DNA from: Arthrobacter sp. Edens01
Lineage (GTDB): Bacteria > Actinomycetota > Actinomycetes > Actinomycetales > Micrococcaceae
Assembly: GCF_001307035.1 (NCBI RefSeq)
Contig: NZ_LKIU01000004.1
Span: 155,811-219,810, forward strand
Reading direction: 5' to 3'
Length of the DNA: 64,000 nucleotides
The position numbers and the translations under genes were made by a program. Positions within the stretch are counted from its first letter, which is position 1. Every line of letters starts with the position of its first letter. The notes below the pieces were generated by a model that was given only the letters and a program-made list of their open reading frames with translations, was not told the DNA's origin and did no database searches. Positions 15,717 through 24,936 of the stretch are shown piece by piece.

Positions 15717-17630
15717 TCAGCCGCTTTCCCCGGTGGTGGTGCTCGCGCAAGTGGCGATGTCCCCGCTGCCGGGGAGAGCCGGCGAGGCGGATATGTAAGC
15801 GTGCCCGGTGGGCGTGGTGATGCGGACCTTGTGCCGTGGCTGGGGTGGCTGGGGTACTGCTTCTGGCGGCCGAGGCGGCCGTTGCGGTTGTTCTGCCTGT
15901 CGCGGCTGGAGGGTGGTGGAGTTCCAGCCGGGTGCTTGCTTGGCGTGGTTGCAGGCTTCGCAGAGTCCCTGCCCGTTGGTGTAGGTGGTGGGGCCGCCCT
16001 GTGCGTGGGGCTGGATGTGGTCGATGTGGCGGATCGGTGCATCGCACCAGGGTGTGCGGCAGGTTTGGTCCCGGGTACGGATGAGTCTGGCCAGCCCGGG
16101 CGGAAACGCCCGTGCCCGGGATTCCATCGCCGCCAGCTCGCCCGAGACCGGGTCCAGGTACAGCCGCCGCAGCGTCACCACATCCGCCGGTTCCGGACCA
16201 CCCGGCCTGCCTGTCTGGGGACTGTTGCCGGGCCCGGGTGCGGTCTGGTGCGAACTGTTGCTGTTTCCTGGTGCGGTCTGGTGGTGACTGTGGTTAGTTC
16301 CGAGTGCGGTCTGGGAACTGTTGCCATTTCTGGGTGGGCTCTGGGGACTGTTGCTGCTTCCTGGCGGGGCCTGGGGACTGCCGCGTCCTAGCGGGCTGCG
16401 AGGACTGCTGCTGTTTCTCTGGGTACTGCTGCCGCTTCCGAGCGGGCTGCGAGGGATGTTGTTGTGTCCTGGCGGGTTGGTCAGGGCTTTGCTGATCAGT
16501 TCCCTGGCCCAGTACCCCGGAACGGTCCCGTAGCCGGGGAAGTATGCCGGCTCGTCCGGCCCTGACCGCCGGAACAAGGACCGGTCCGTGATAACCAGCT
16601 GCACCTCTACCGGTACCCGGTCTGCACTGCCCTGCCCGGTGACGCGTTCAACCAGGGTGTCGGCCATGATCTGACCGCGCCCGCGCTCATCCCCTGAGGC
16701 CCGCAACCCATCCGCTGCCCGGGACAACGCGGCATACACGGCCACACCCTGCGCGACGGGCAGCAGAGCGCTCAGATAGGACATGGTGTCCGGGGCCGGG
16801 CGGCAGGACACGTACCGGTCTGCCACGGCCTTGGCATTGCGCTTCACCTGGGAAGCCTGATCCAGGGCCTGGGTAACCGTCCGGATCCGGGCGATCAACC
16901 TGCGGTCACCCAGCCCTTCGAGCTTGTCCGGGTCCTTGCAGATCAGCTCATCAACCCGGGCACGGTCTTCCAGGTCCAGACACGCGGTTTCCCGGACCAG
17001 CAGGGTGGCACGCCATTCACTGAGCACCCCGGCCGACAAGGCCGCCAGGGTATAAGGCATCTCGTGGACCAGCGCCTTGCCAAAGCCCAGATGCCGGGCG
17101 CCCCGGTGCGGTGAGTCCCTGCGGGCCAGAGCGACCTGCGCTCCGATCCCACGGCCCAGCTGATCGGCCGGCACCCCGGCACGGGACTGCGCGCGTCTCT
17201 GCGAAGCATCAAACGCTGCCGCGGCTCGTGCCTGCACACCCGCAGCAGCTGACTTCAACTCCTCCAACACCCGCATCAAATCAACAAGGTCGGAGTCGGC
17301 GATCTCAGTGGCGATGTCCGCTTCGTGCACGGGATCCTGCAGGTAATGCAGCCAAGCAGTGACGTTCTCACGGAGCGAGTTCGTTGCGGGAGACGAAACA
17401 GGGAGGGGGTGGTCACGGCGACCAGGAGTGAGAGGTTGCCCGGCATCGCTCAGCGACGGCCCGGTCTGGTCGGGCATAGCCGTGGATCGGCCTTTGACGG
17501 GCAGCCGCGGATCGAAGCTGCAGTTCTCGGTGCCCTCTAGGCTCTGGGAGCGCCGGTGCAGACTCGGCGAGGCGCCTGTTGATGTCGGTGCCGCAATCGG
17601 AGGCACTGCTTCCATTTCCAACATGCCCAC
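15717..17630 (-). CDS. DUF222 and HNH-endonuclease domain protein with low-complexity linker
   Basis: A 637-residue protein of the large actinobacterial DUF222-HNH family. Residues 90-330 form the DUF222 helical domain. A Ser/Pro/Gly/Asn/Gln-rich segment of roughly 100 residues (around 385-470) contains degenerate repeats such as SPQSPPRNGNSSQTALG and HHQTAPGNSNSS. The HNH motif follows (CRTPWCDAP, IRHIDHIQPHAQGG, NGQGLCEACNHAK). Family function is unsettled; members are often linked to mobile or retroelement-like 13E12 repeats. ATG 17630 lies about 10 nt after TATAGC, so a leaderless message is possible. ATG 17478 is a later alternative. Confidence 0.88.
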   Translation of the reverse strand: MGMLEMEAVPPIAAPTSTGASPSLHRRSQSLEGTENCSFDPRLPVKGRSTAMPDQTGPSLSDAGQPLTPGRRDHPLPVSSPATNSLRENVTAWLHYLQDPVHEADIATEIADSDLVDLMRVLEELKSAAAGVQARAAAAFDASQRRAQSRAGVPADQLGRGIGAQVALARRDSPHRGARHLGFGKALVHEMPYTLAALSAGVLSEWRATLLVRETACLDLEDRARVDELICKDPDKLEGLGDRRLIARIRTVTQALDQASQVKRNAKAVADRYVSCRPAPDTMSYLSALLPVAQGVAVYAALSRAADGLRASGDERGRGQIMADTLVERVTGQGSADRVPVEVQLVITDRSLFRRSGPDEPAYFPGYGTVPGYWARELISKALTNPPGHNNIPRSPLGSGSSTQRNSSSPRSPLGRGSPQAPPGSSNSPQSPPRNGNSSQTALGTNHSHHQTAPGNSNSSHQTAPGPGNSPQTGRPGGPEPADVVTLRRLYLDPVSGELAAMESRARAFPPGLARLIRTRDQTCRTPWCDAPIRHIDHIQPHAQGGPTTYTNGQGLCEACNHAKQAPGWNSTTLQPRQAEQPQRPPRPPEAVPQPPQPRHKVRITTPTGHAYISASPALPGSGDIATCASTTTGESG

Positions 17631-17770
17631 ACGCTATAAATGCACGGCTCCCGCGTGGCCAGTAGTTCCAGCGCATGTGGATAAGGATTTCTGCGCGCCG
17701 AGAGATGCCATGGCTGTCGAGGAATAGAGGGCTGGGCTGACGGGCTCGAGTTGCTGCCGCTGCTGCTGCC

Positions 17771-17840
17771 GCTGCCGCATCGCGCCCGCATCGCCGCTGC
17801 CGCTGCCGCTGCCGCATCGCGCCCGCATCGCCGCTGCCGC
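17771..17840. repeat. 37-bp period GC-rich tandem repeat
   Basis: The unit beginning GCTGCCGCATCGCGCCCGCA starts at 17771 and again at 17808, a period of 37 bp, within GCTGCC-rich DNA that extends to about 17750. It is non-coding and sits upstream of the leftward HNH gene. Confidence 0.7.
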
Positions 17841-17888
17841 CGGGCTACCGTGCCGCAGACAGCAACCCCCGTCAGCCCGCTCCCGCGG

Positions 17889-17938
17889 CGTTCCCGGCGT
17901 TCCCGACGTCCCCGACGTTCCCGACGTTCCCGACGTCC
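17889..17938. repeat. 9-bp tandem repeat CGTTCCCGA
   Basis: Five and a half near-identical 9-mers (CGTTCCCGA with single changes) lie immediately after the stop of the leftward GntR gene. With the 17771 array they fill most of the 317-bp non-coding gap between the HNH and GntR genes; no terminator hairpin is evident. Confidence 0.75.
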
Positions 17939-17947
17939 GCCGTCGAA

Positions 17948-18697
17948 CTACCCCTCCACAGCCCCCGGCTGCCGCTCTGGCTGCGTGAAGATCCTCGGCT
18001 CATCCCGCCAGACACCCTCGACCTCAGACTTTGTCCGGCGCATGATCTGGTCCATGGCTTCGCGTGCGGCGTCGGGGTTGCCGGCCTGGATGGCGTTCGC
18101 GACGTCGACGTGCCACTGCAGCGCCTCCTCGTGCGGACGGGACGGCATCAAACCGTAGTCGGTGCGGCCCCGCAGCACCTCGGCGATCATGGACTGCATC
18201 TGTGCGAACATCTCGTTCCCCGAGGCGGCCAGAACCAGGGCGTGATAGTGAATGTCGAGCTCCAGGAACTGCTGCAGATCACCGGCCCGCCCCACCGCAC
18301 GCATCTTTGCGGCAACGGCCATCAGCTCTGCAGCCATGTCCTCGGGTGCGTGTTCGGCGGCCAGTTCGGCTGCGGCAGGCTCGACGGCGGAACGGAGCTC
18401 GGTCAGCGAGCGCAGCTGCGCACCCTTGCCGGGGACTGAGGCAAGCCGCCAGCGCACGATGTACGGGTCAAAAACGTTCCAGGATGTCTCCGGCAGCACG
18501 CGGATCCCGACCCGTTTGACCGTCTCCACCAACCCCAGGGACTGCAGCACCCGGACAGCTTCACGGGCAACGGAGCGGGATACGTTCAGCTCGGTCTCGA
18601 GCTGTTCCGAGAGCATGGTGTCTCCGGGCTTCAGCTCCCCGGAAACGACCCGCCGCCCCAAAGACTCGATAACCAGGCTGTGCAGGCGCGAACTCAT
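17948..18697 (-). CDS. FCD-type GntR transcriptional regulator (probable gluconate regulator)
   Basis: A 249-residue FadR-subfamily protein. The winged helix occupies residues 1-75 (VVSGELKPGDTMLSEQLE, VSRSVAREAVRVLQSLGLV) and the helical FCD ligand domain follows, with metal ligands in LELDIHYHALVLAASGN and the late WHVDVANAI. FCD regulators bind sugar acids or carboxylates. It lies 2.2 kb beyond the idnD stop, so it is the best local candidate for control of the gntK operon and its ATCTGATTT operators. The target assignment is inference. Confidence 0.9.
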   Translation of the reverse strand: MSSRLHSLVIESLGRRVVSGELKPGDTMLSEQLETELNVSRSVAREAVRVLQSLGLVETVKRVGIRVLPETSWNVFDPYIVRWRLASVPGKGAQLRSLTELRSAVEPAAAELAAEHAPEDMAAELMAVAAKMRAVGRAGDLQQFLELDIHYHALVLAASGNEMFAQMQSMIAEVLRGRTDYGLMPSRPHEEALQWHVDVANAIQAGNPDAAREAMDQIMRRTKSEVEGVWRDEPRIFTQPERQPGAVEG

Positions 18698-18745
18698 GCG
18701 GGTCTCGGGGTTGAAGTCACCGTTTCATCATAGGCAGTTCCGGGC

Positions 18746-19786
18746 TCAGGGCTGGGGTTTGACTACCGGAAACAGTCCGTCGGGTTCCTCGCCTTCCTCG
18801 TAGTGGCTGGCGGCCGGACCAACAATCAGCGGGTCCGGAGCATGCGCGACCCGGCGGTCCTTGTTGGGGTAATCCACACTGTCGAGGACAAATCGCATGG
18901 CTTCGAGGCGGGCCCGTTTCTTGTCGTTGGACTTCACCACTGTCCATGGCGCATCTCCGGTGTCCGTGTAGAAGAACATGGCTTCCTTGGCCTGGGTGTA
19001 GTCATCCCACTTATCCAGGCTGGCAAGGTCGGTGGGGGAGAGCTTCCACTGCTTGACCGGATCTGTTTCCCTCGCGGCAAACCGGGCCAGCTGCTCGGCG
19101 CGGCCAACGGAGAACCAGAGCTTGCGCAGCAGTACCCCTGAATTCACGAGCATGCGTTCCAGTTCGGGAACCTCCCGCATGAATTCCAGGTACTGGGCCG
19201 GCGTGCAGTAGTTCATCACGCGTTCGACGCCGGCACGGTTGTACCAGGACCGGTCCATCATCACGATCTCCCCGCCGCTGGGCAGCCGGGCGATGTAGCG
19301 CTGGAAGTACCACTGCGTGCGTTCCTGGTCGCTGGGCTTTTCGAGCGCCACCACCCGAGATCCGCGGGGATTCAGATGCTCATTGAACCGCTTGATGGCA
19401 CCGCCCTTGCCGGCAGCGTCACGGCCTTCGAAGATGATGAGCATCTTCTGCCCGGTGTCCTTGACCCACAGCTGCATCTTCAGCAGCTCGATCTGCAGTT
19501 GCCGTTTCTGCCGTTCGTAGCTTCGGCGGCTGAGTTTCTTGGTGTATGGATAGTTGTGCCGCCAGGCAGCGTCGTCGCCCTTGTCCCGAACCTTGGCGGT
19601 CTTTGAATCAAGTTCCCCGAGCTCATCAAGCTCTGCCGCGTAGTCCTCCGCGACCGAGACCCGGCTTTTCCCGCCGTCGGATGAGGCTTGGCGTTCGGTG
19701 AGTTCTTCCGCAAGCTCATCCTCTGCCTTCCCAATGCGGGCAGAGGTTTTAGTGCCTGACTGTGAGCCGTTCTTACCCGTGGCCAT
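18746..19786 (-). CDS. ppk2: polyphosphate kinase 2
   Basis: A 346-residue PPK2-family kinase that transfers phosphate between polyphosphate and nucleoside di- or monophosphates. The P-loop is IIFEGRDAAGKGGAIKRF, followed by EKPSDQERTQWYFQRYI, the lid and Walker B region MMDRSWYNRAGVERVM and the acidic SPTDLASLDKWDDY. The first 90 residues are a charged Lys/Glu/Ser-rich extension. Start is ATG 19786 with AAGGAG 6 nt upstream; a much longer in-frame extension to 20068 has no site. It stands alone between divergent or convergent neighbours. Confidence 0.95.
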   Translation of the reverse strand: MATGKNGSQSGTKTSARIGKAEDELAEELTERQASSDGGKSRVSVAEDYAAELDELGELDSKTAKVRDKGDDAAWRHNYPYTKKLSRRSYERQKRQLQIELLKMQLWVKDTGQKMLIIFEGRDAAGKGGAIKRFNEHLNPRGSRVVALEKPSDQERTQWYFQRYIARLPSGGEIVMMDRSWYNRAGVERVMNYCTPAQYLEFMREVPELERMLVNSGVLLRKLWFSVGRAEQLARFAARETDPVKQWKLSPTDLASLDKWDDYTQAKEAMFFYTDTGDAPWTVVKSNDKKRARLEAMRFVLDSVDYPNKDRRVAHAPDPLIVGPAASHYEEGEEPDGLFPVVKPQP

Positions 19787-19926
19787 GTGCATCTCCTTGC
19801 GACGGCTTTGACCCGAATCTACGCGGCCCAAGGCGCCCAGCGGAAGGGTGGCGCTTGGAAGGGCCAGGCTCGGGACCCCGCGAGCCTGCACGGGAACGGC
19901 ATTCGGGGCACGGATAATTAGGGGCG

Positions 19927-20826
19927 ATGAAACACCTGCGCTCCGCCCTGCTGTCCCTTGCCGTCCTCCCCGTAAGTCTCTTCGGAACTGCCTGCGTCCC
20001 CCAGGAGACGGATTCGGCAGCACAGCTGCCGGCCTCACCGGCCGCTTCTTCCTCAATAACAGAGCCACAGGCCGGAACGGCGCTGGAACAGCTGAGCGGG
20101 ATTCCCATCAAGGGCCGCGCTCCAAAGACCGGTTACAGCCGCGAAGAGTTCGGGCCCGCCTGGGCGGACGTGGACCATAACGGCTGCGACACCCGGAACG
20201 ATATTCTTGCCCGCGACCTGACAAATGAGACCTTCAAACCCGGCACCAAGGACTGCGTTGTCGCATCAGGAACCTTCGTTGATCCCTACACCGGGAGCAC
20301 CATCAGCTTCGTGCGTGGAAACACTACGAGCACGGCCGTGCAGATCGACCACGTTGTAGCGCTCTCGGACGCGTGGCAAAAGGGCGCCCAGCAGCTCTCG
20401 GCGGAGGAACGCCGCCAGCTGGCCAACGATCCGCTGAACCTCTTTGCCGCTGACGGCCCGGCGAACGGCGCCAAATCGGATTCCGACGCCGCCACCTGGC
20501 TGCCGCCGAACAAGGCCTTCCGCTGCGAGTATGTCGCGCGCCAGACTGCGGTCAAGGCGGAGTACCGGCTGTGGATGACGCAGGCAGAACACGATGCCAT
20601 CGCCTCTGTCCTTGCCTCCTGCCCGGACGAACCCGTTCCGGTCCGCGAGGGAACAGCTTCCCGGGCTGTCGGTCCGGCACCGGAGGCTGCCGTATCCAGT
20701 ACGACGCCGGTGTACGCCAACTGTGCGGCCGTCAAGGCTGCCGGGGCAGCACCAATCCGTCCGGGAGATCCCGGCTGGGATCCGAAGTTCGACGGCGACG
20801 GCGACGGAATCGGCTGCACGTCCTGA
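19927..20826 (+). CDS. secreted DUF1524 HNH nuclease with excalibur domain
   Basis: A 299-residue exported protein. A signal peptide with a Cys at 23 (LFGTAC) suggests secretion or a lipoprotein, although the lipobox is imperfect. The core is a DUF1524/GmrSD-C type His-Me nuclease: IDHVVALSDAW, LANDPLNLFA and the Asn and Lys-containing WLPPNKAF. The C-terminus is an excalibur calcium-binding module (YANCAAVKAAG, DPKFDGDGDGIGC). Such proteins are thought to degrade extracellular DNA at the cell surface. It is divergent from ppk2 with no partner genes. Confidence 0.9.
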   Translation: MKHLRSALLSLAVLPVSLFGTACVPQETDSAAQLPASPAASSSITEPQAGTALEQLSGIPIKGRAPKTGYSREEFGPAWADVDHNGCDTRNDILARDLTNETFKPGTKDCVVASGTFVDPYTGSTISFVRGNTTSTAVQIDHVVALSDAWQKGAQQLSAEERRQLANDPLNLFAADGPANGAKSDSDAATWLPPNKAFRCEYVARQTAVKAEYRLWMTQAEHDAIASVLASCPDEPVPVREGTASRAVGPAPEAAVSSTTPVYANCAAVKAAGAAPIRPGDPGWDPKFDGDGDGIGCTS

Positions 20827-21088
20827 CCGGATTTCGGGTCATGGAAACCAACAGGTGAACCTGCGGACAAAACCTGTCCGCGATGCGTTTCAATCCGGAC
20901 TCAAGCTGTCCTGATAAGCGTCGTTTCGCCCCTTGACCGCTTCTAGCGTTGAGGCAGTTCTGCAACAGCGGGAGCGGCCACGTATCCACGGAAGCTCCCG
21001 TTCGCGGAAGGAAGCGGACGAGCGGAAACGGTCCTGCGGAAGCGGACCTGCGGATGCTGCCCGGCGGAAGCGTCAGAAGTGCTGAGGG

Positions 21089-21307
21089 ATGATGAACATG
21101 AGCTTGATGGAGATAGAGCTGGCGAAGCTGGATTACCGGCAACGCATGGATGAAGCAGAGCAGTACAGGCAGGAACGGCAGAGACTCGACCGCCTCCGCG
21201 GGACCGGCCGCCTGACCCGAAGGGCGAAGATGGACATCCCGGTCTTCGGATTCAGGATTGGCGGTTTCCGGTACCGGCTCTGGTTCACCCGGACTGTCGC
21301 GCTGTAG
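21089..21307 (+). CDS. small basic hypothetical protein
   Basis: A 72-residue frame, MMNMSLMEIELAKLDYRQRM at the start, then a charged helix and a basic aromatic tail (GFRIGGFRYRLWF). GAGGG lies a few bases before the first ATG. No family is recognised. The 260-bp stretch before it (20827-21088) shows nothing identifiable. It could be a spurious frame in high-GC DNA. Confidence 0.35.
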   Translation: MMNMSLMEIELAKLDYRQRMDEAEQYRQERQRLDRLRGTGRLTRRAKMDIPVFGFRIGGFRYRLWFTRTVAL

Positions 21308-21422
21308 CTCCAAGGATCCGCCGCCCTCGCCCCGGGACAGCAAGAACGCGCCGGCCAGTCCCGAACGCGCCGGCGGCCACACCCCAAACGCGGGGCCACA
21401 CCGCAGGCACTACGCTGTGGCC

Positions 21423-21950
21423 ATGGATTCCCCCTACGTCATCCGTGACGCAGGGCCCGGCGACGCCCCGGCCTGCGCAGCCCTGTACGCCCCGTATGTC
21501 TTGGAGACGGCAACGACCTTTGAGGCTGAACCTCCGGAACCGGATGAAATGCGCCGGAGGATCGCTGCGGCACAGGAACAGCACGCCTGGCTGGTGGCAG
21601 CGCACGACGGCGGCGTGGCCGGGTACGCCTATGCCGGTACCTGGCGCAGCCGGGCCGCCTATAGCCGCACTGCGGAGACCAGTATTTACCTGGACGAATC
21701 CGTGAGGGGAACCGGTCTGGGCAAGCGGCTGTACGCAGCCCTCGTGCAGCGGCTGGGGGAGCAGGGCTACCGCACCCTGGTGGCGGGCATGACGCTGCCC
21801 AACCCGGCCAGCGAAGCGCTGCACGGCTCACTGGGGTTCACTCCGGTGGGAGTCTTCCGCCGGGTCGGGTTCAAGCACGGCGCCTGGCACCACGTGGGCT
21901 GGATGCAGCTGGACCTGCTGCCCGGATCGCCGCCTGACAGCGAGGGCTAG
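21423..21950 (+). CDS. GNAT N-acetyltransferase, phosphinothricin-acetyltransferase-like
   Basis: A 175-residue acetyltransferase. It shows [21 protein letters not shown], the acetyl-CoA motif [16 protein letters not shown], and the C-terminal [27 protein letters not shown] that marks the Pat/Bar (YncA, MnaT) branch. These enzymes acetylate phosphinothricin, methionine sulfoximine or related amino compounds. ATG 21423 is chosen because upstream sequence lacks family similarity. It converges on, and overlaps by 4 bp, the Ddn-like gene. Confidence 0.9.
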   Translation: MDSPYVIRDAGPGDAPACAALYAPYVLETATTFEAEPPEPDEMRRRIAAAQEQHAWLVAAHDGGVAGYAYAGTWRSRAAYSRTAETSIYLDESVRGTGLGKRLYAALVQRLGEQGYRTLVAGMTLPNPASEALHGSLGFTPVGVFRRVGFKHGAWHHVGWMQLDLLPGSPPDSEG

Positions 21951-22384
21951 TCCATCCGCTCCAGTACAAAGAGCGGAATCTCCCGGTCGGTCCTGGCCTG
22001 GTAATCGGCATAGGGCGGGTATGCCGCAACGGCACGCTCCCACCACACTGCCTTCTCGTCCCCGGTCACTTCACGGGCCTGCATGTCCCACTTCTGCGGT
22101 CCGTCCTGCAGCTCCACGTGCGGGTTCGCCACGATGTTGAAGTACCAGACGGGATGCTTCGGAGCGCCGCCCATGGACGCGACCACCGCGTAATCGCCGT
22201 CGTGCTCCACCCGCATGAGCGGAGTCTTGCGCAGCTTGCCGCTCTTGGCACCCTTGGTGGTCAGCAGTACCACCGGGCGGCCGCCTAAGGTGGTGCCGCG
22301 GGTGCCGCCGGAAGACTCGATTTCCTCGGCCTGCTCGCGGGAGCGCTTGGATGTACTGGGGGCATATTCACCGGTAAGAGGCAT
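21947..22384 (-). CDS. deazaflavin (F420)-dependent nitroreductase family protein
   Basis: A 145-residue split-barrel protein of the Ddn family. Family signatures are [52 protein letters not shown] and [22 protein letters not shown]. Members use reduced F420 (some other cofactors) to reduce quinones or nitro compounds. It overlaps the convergent GNAT gene by 4 bp at the 3' ends. No F420 biosynthesis gene is in the window. Confidence 0.88.
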   Translation of the reverse strand: MPLTGEYAPSTSKRSREQAEEIESSGGTRGTTLGGRPVVLLTTKGAKSGKLRKTPLMRVEHDGDYAVVASMGGAPKHPVWYFNIVANPHVELQDGPQKWDMQAREVTGDEKAVWWERAVAAYPPYADYQARTDREIPLFVLERMD

Positions 22385-22441
22385 GCGCCCCAGTTAACAC
22401 CCAATCCCAATGAGCTGGCCAGCACCCGCTCAGTGGGGTGG

Positions 22442-23356
22442 CTATGCCGCCGGCGGCGAAAAGATCCAGGGCTGGCGGGGCAGTGTGGCCGGGTCGAAGG
22501 CCTGAAGCGCGTCGGGAAGAGTGCCGGGCAGGCCCAGTGAACCCAGGATCATGCCGGTTGCGTCCTGGGCTGAGATCCCGAGGTCTGCCAGTGCGGCGAG
22601 GGTTACGGCGCCGTCGCGCTTTGCCAGCCGCTTGCCGCTGGGGGAGAGCACCAGGGGAACGTGGACGTATTCCACCGGCGGCAGGCCGAGCAGCGAGGCG
22701 AGGTAGGCCTGGCGGGGTGTGGAGGAGAGCAGATCGTCCCCGCGGACCACCTGGTCAATGCCCTGGGCTGCATCATCGACCACGACGGCGAGGTTGTACG
22801 GCGGAACCCCGTCGTTGCGCAGGAGCACCAGGTCATCCACCACACCGGTGTAGTCCCCGTACAGGGCGTCATGAACCGTGTACTCACTGACATCGGCACG
22901 CAGGCGCAGGGCCGGAGGACGTTCGAGGCGGCGCCGGGCGCGTTCAGCTTCGGAGAGGTTGCGGCAGGTGCCGGGGTATGCGCCGGGCGGGGAGTGCGGG
23001 GCGCGCGGCGCGTCGGAGATTTCCGCGCGGGTGCAGAAGCATTCGTAGACGCGGCCGTCGGCACGCAGCTTCTCGACGGCATCCAGATACACCGGGGTGC
23101 GGTCGGACTGCCGGATCACCTCTCCGTCCCAGTCGAGCCCGACGGCGGCAAGATCACGCAGCTGCACAGCTTCCGCCCCGGCGCGGGCGCGGTCCAGGTC
23201 CTCCACGCGCAGGATGAAGTCCCTGCCGGTGCTGCGGGCGAACAGCCATGCCAGCAGGGCAGTGCGGAGGTTGCCCACGTGCAGTTCGCCGGACGGGCTG
23301 GGGGCGAAGCGGCCCGCTCCGGTCACGGCAGAGGACGGGGAAAGATGAGGGAGCAC
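22442..23356 (-). CDS. gluQ: glutamyl-Q tRNA(Asp) synthetase
   Basis: A 304-residue paralogue of the GluRS catalytic core that lacks the anticodon domain. It has the HIGH-equivalent FAPSPSGELHVGN, the GluQ zinc ligands YECFCTR and YPGTC, and the KMSKS-equivalent KRLAKRDG. GluQRS attaches glutamate to queuosine in tRNA-Asp. No queuosine gene lies nearby, which is common. It is divergent from the LLM oxidoreductase. Confidence 0.95.
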   Translation of the reverse strand: MLPHLSPSSAVTGAGRFAPSPSGELHVGNLRTALLAWLFARSTGRDFILRVEDLDRARAGAEAVQLRDLAAVGLDWDGEVIRQSDRTPVYLDAVEKLRADGRVYECFCTRAEISDAPRAPHSPPGAYPGTCRNLSEAERARRRLERPPALRLRADVSEYTVHDALYGDYTGVVDDLVLLRNDGVPPYNLAVVVDDAAQGIDQVVRGDDLLSSTPRQAYLASLLGLPPVEYVHVPLVLSPSGKRLAKRDGAVTLAALADLGISAQDATGMILGSLGLPGTLPDALQAFDPATLPRQPWIFSPPAA

Positions 23357-23445
23357 GCCTTCCAGCCTACAAAGCCCGGACGGCTTCCGCGCACGCCGGC
23401 AGCCGTTAGACTGTCCGGCACCATCACCGGAGCAAGGAGACAGTT

Positions 23446-24354
23446 ATGCCCGACTACGGCCGCGACCTGCTCTTTGGCGCCTTCATCACACCGGTGGCAT
23501 CGCCTCCGCTGCGGGCAGTCGAGCTGGCTGTAACAGCGGAAGAGGCCGGACTGGACCTGGCCGCTTTCCAGGACCATCCCTATCAGCCGCGGTTCCTGGA
23601 TACATGGACACTGATGTCCTACGCAGCCGCGCGGACCTCGCGGATCCGGCTGGTGCCGGACGTGCTGAACCTGCCGCTGCGGCAGCCGGTCATTATTGCC
23701 CGCAGCGCTGCCAGCCTGGACCTGCTCAGCGGCGGACGGCTCGAGCTCGGACTGGGGACTGGGGCCTTCTGGGACGCCATTGCCGCAGCAGGCGGCGAGC
23801 GGCTTGCCCCGGGGGATGCCGTCACCGGACTCGAGGACGCGATCAGCATCATCCGCGGCATTTGGGACACCGGGGCCACCGCACCTCTCCGGGTCGACGG
23901 AAAAATCCACCAGGTTCACGGAGCCAAGCGGGGTCCGGCACCGGCACACGACGTCGGAATCTGGCTCGGTGCCTACAAGCCGCGCATGCTGCGCCTCACC
24001 GGAGCGGCAGCGGACGGCTGGCTGCCGTCGCTGGGATACCTGCGCGGAGGCCCGCCGGACCTCGCTGCGCTGAATGCGGTGATCGACGACGGCGCAGCCT
24101 CCGCCGGGAGGGACCCCGGCTCGGTGCGGCGGCTGCTGAACATCAGCGGGTCCTTTGGCTCCACCAACCGGGGACTGCTGCAGGGACCGCCGGGCCAGTG
24201 GGCCGACGAACTAACGGACATGGCACTGCAGTACGGGATCTCAGGCTTCATCCTGGCCTCTGATGACGCTGCGGAGATCACCCGGTTCGGTACCGGGGTG
24301 GCCCCGGAGGTACGGGAACGAGTGGAAAGGGCCCGGACGCACAGTCAGGGCTGA
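23446..24354 (+). CDS. LLM-class flavin-dependent oxidoreductase
   Basis: A 302-residue luciferase-like monooxygenase-family TIM barrel. Recognisable elements are AEEAGLDLAAFQDHPYQPRF, SRIRLVPDVLNLPLRQPVI, ARSAASLDLLSGGRLELGLG and WLGAYKPRMLRLTGAAADGW. It uses FMN or F420; the exact substrate cannot be inferred. ATG 23446 follows AAGGAGA. The cytosine deaminase gene follows after 50 bp on the same strand. Confidence 0.9.
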   Translation: MPDYGRDLLFGAFITPVASPPLRAVELAVTAEEAGLDLAAFQDHPYQPRFLDTWTLMSYAAARTSRIRLVPDVLNLPLRQPVIIARSAASLDLLSGGRLELGLGTGAFWDAIAAAGGERLAPGDAVTGLEDAISIIRGIWDTGATAPLRVDGKIHQVHGAKRGPAPAHDVGIWLGAYKPRMLRLTGAAADGWLPSLGYLRGGPPDLAALNAVIDDGAASAGRDPGSVRRLLNISGSFGSTNRGLLQGPPGQWADELTDMALQYGISGFILASDDAAEITRFGTGVAPEVRERVERARTHSQG

Positions 24355-24404
24355 GCGGAGCCGCGCCCTTCCGCGCGCAGGACACAGGGCCCTAGTGTGG
24401 GGCC

Positions 24405-24848
24405 ATGACATCGGAGCTGCTGCTGCCCGCCCTGAACGCCGCACGCAAGGGCAAGGAAGAAGGGGGAATACCCATCGGCGCCGCCCTCTTCGTGGACGGC
24501 ACCATAGTCTCCACCGGACGGAACAGGCGACAGCAGCTCGGCAGCGTCATCCGGCACGCCGAAATGGACTGCCTGGAACACGCCGGACGCCTTCCTGCAG
24601 GTTCCTACACCAGGGCCACCATGGTCACCACGCTCTCTCCGTGCGACATGTGCACCGGGGCCATCCTGCTGTACCGGATTCCACGCGTCATCATCGGTGA
24701 AAACCGCAGTTTCCGCGGACCCGAAGACCTGCTGAGGCAGCGGGGTGTGCAGGTTGAAGTCCTCGACGATCCGGCCTGCGCCATGCTCATGGAGGAATTC
24801 ATGACGGATTACCCGACGCTCTGGAACGAAGACGTCGGGATGCTCTAG
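24405..24848 (+). CDS. yeast-type cytosine/nucleoside deaminase
   Basis: A 147-residue zinc deaminase. Zinc ligands sit in RHAEMDCLEHAGR (His and catalytic Glu) and LSPCDMCTGAI (two Cys). The text ARKGKEEGGIPIGAAL, IIGENRSFRGPEDLL, RGVQVEVLDDPAC and the terminal WNEDVGML track the fungal Fcy1 cytosine deaminase far better than TadA or CDA. The expected reaction is cytosine to uracil with ammonia release. No cytosine permease is adjacent. Confidence 0.85.
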   Translation: MTSELLLPALNAARKGKEEGGIPIGAALFVDGTIVSTGRNRRQQLGSVIRHAEMDCLEHAGRLPAGSYTRATMVTTLSPCDMCTGAILLYRIPRVIIGENRSFRGPEDLLRQRGVQVEVLDDPACAMLMEEFMTDYPTLWNEDVGML

Positions 24849-24936
24849 TTTTCCTTGCCGGTTGCTCCGGCGTCGTGAAGGATGACCCCAGCGGGGGGAA
24901 CCATCTGCAACGGCGCAGGAAGGATCGGAACAACGC

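Noticed and set aside
17750-17938. Repeats considered as a CRISPR array
   Set aside because: Units are GC-rich, contiguous and without spacers; no cas genes are present.
19927-20826. DUF1524 protein as a GmrSD-type restriction enzyme
   Set aside because: It has a signal peptide and excalibur domain and no DUF262 half, so it is an exported nuclease.
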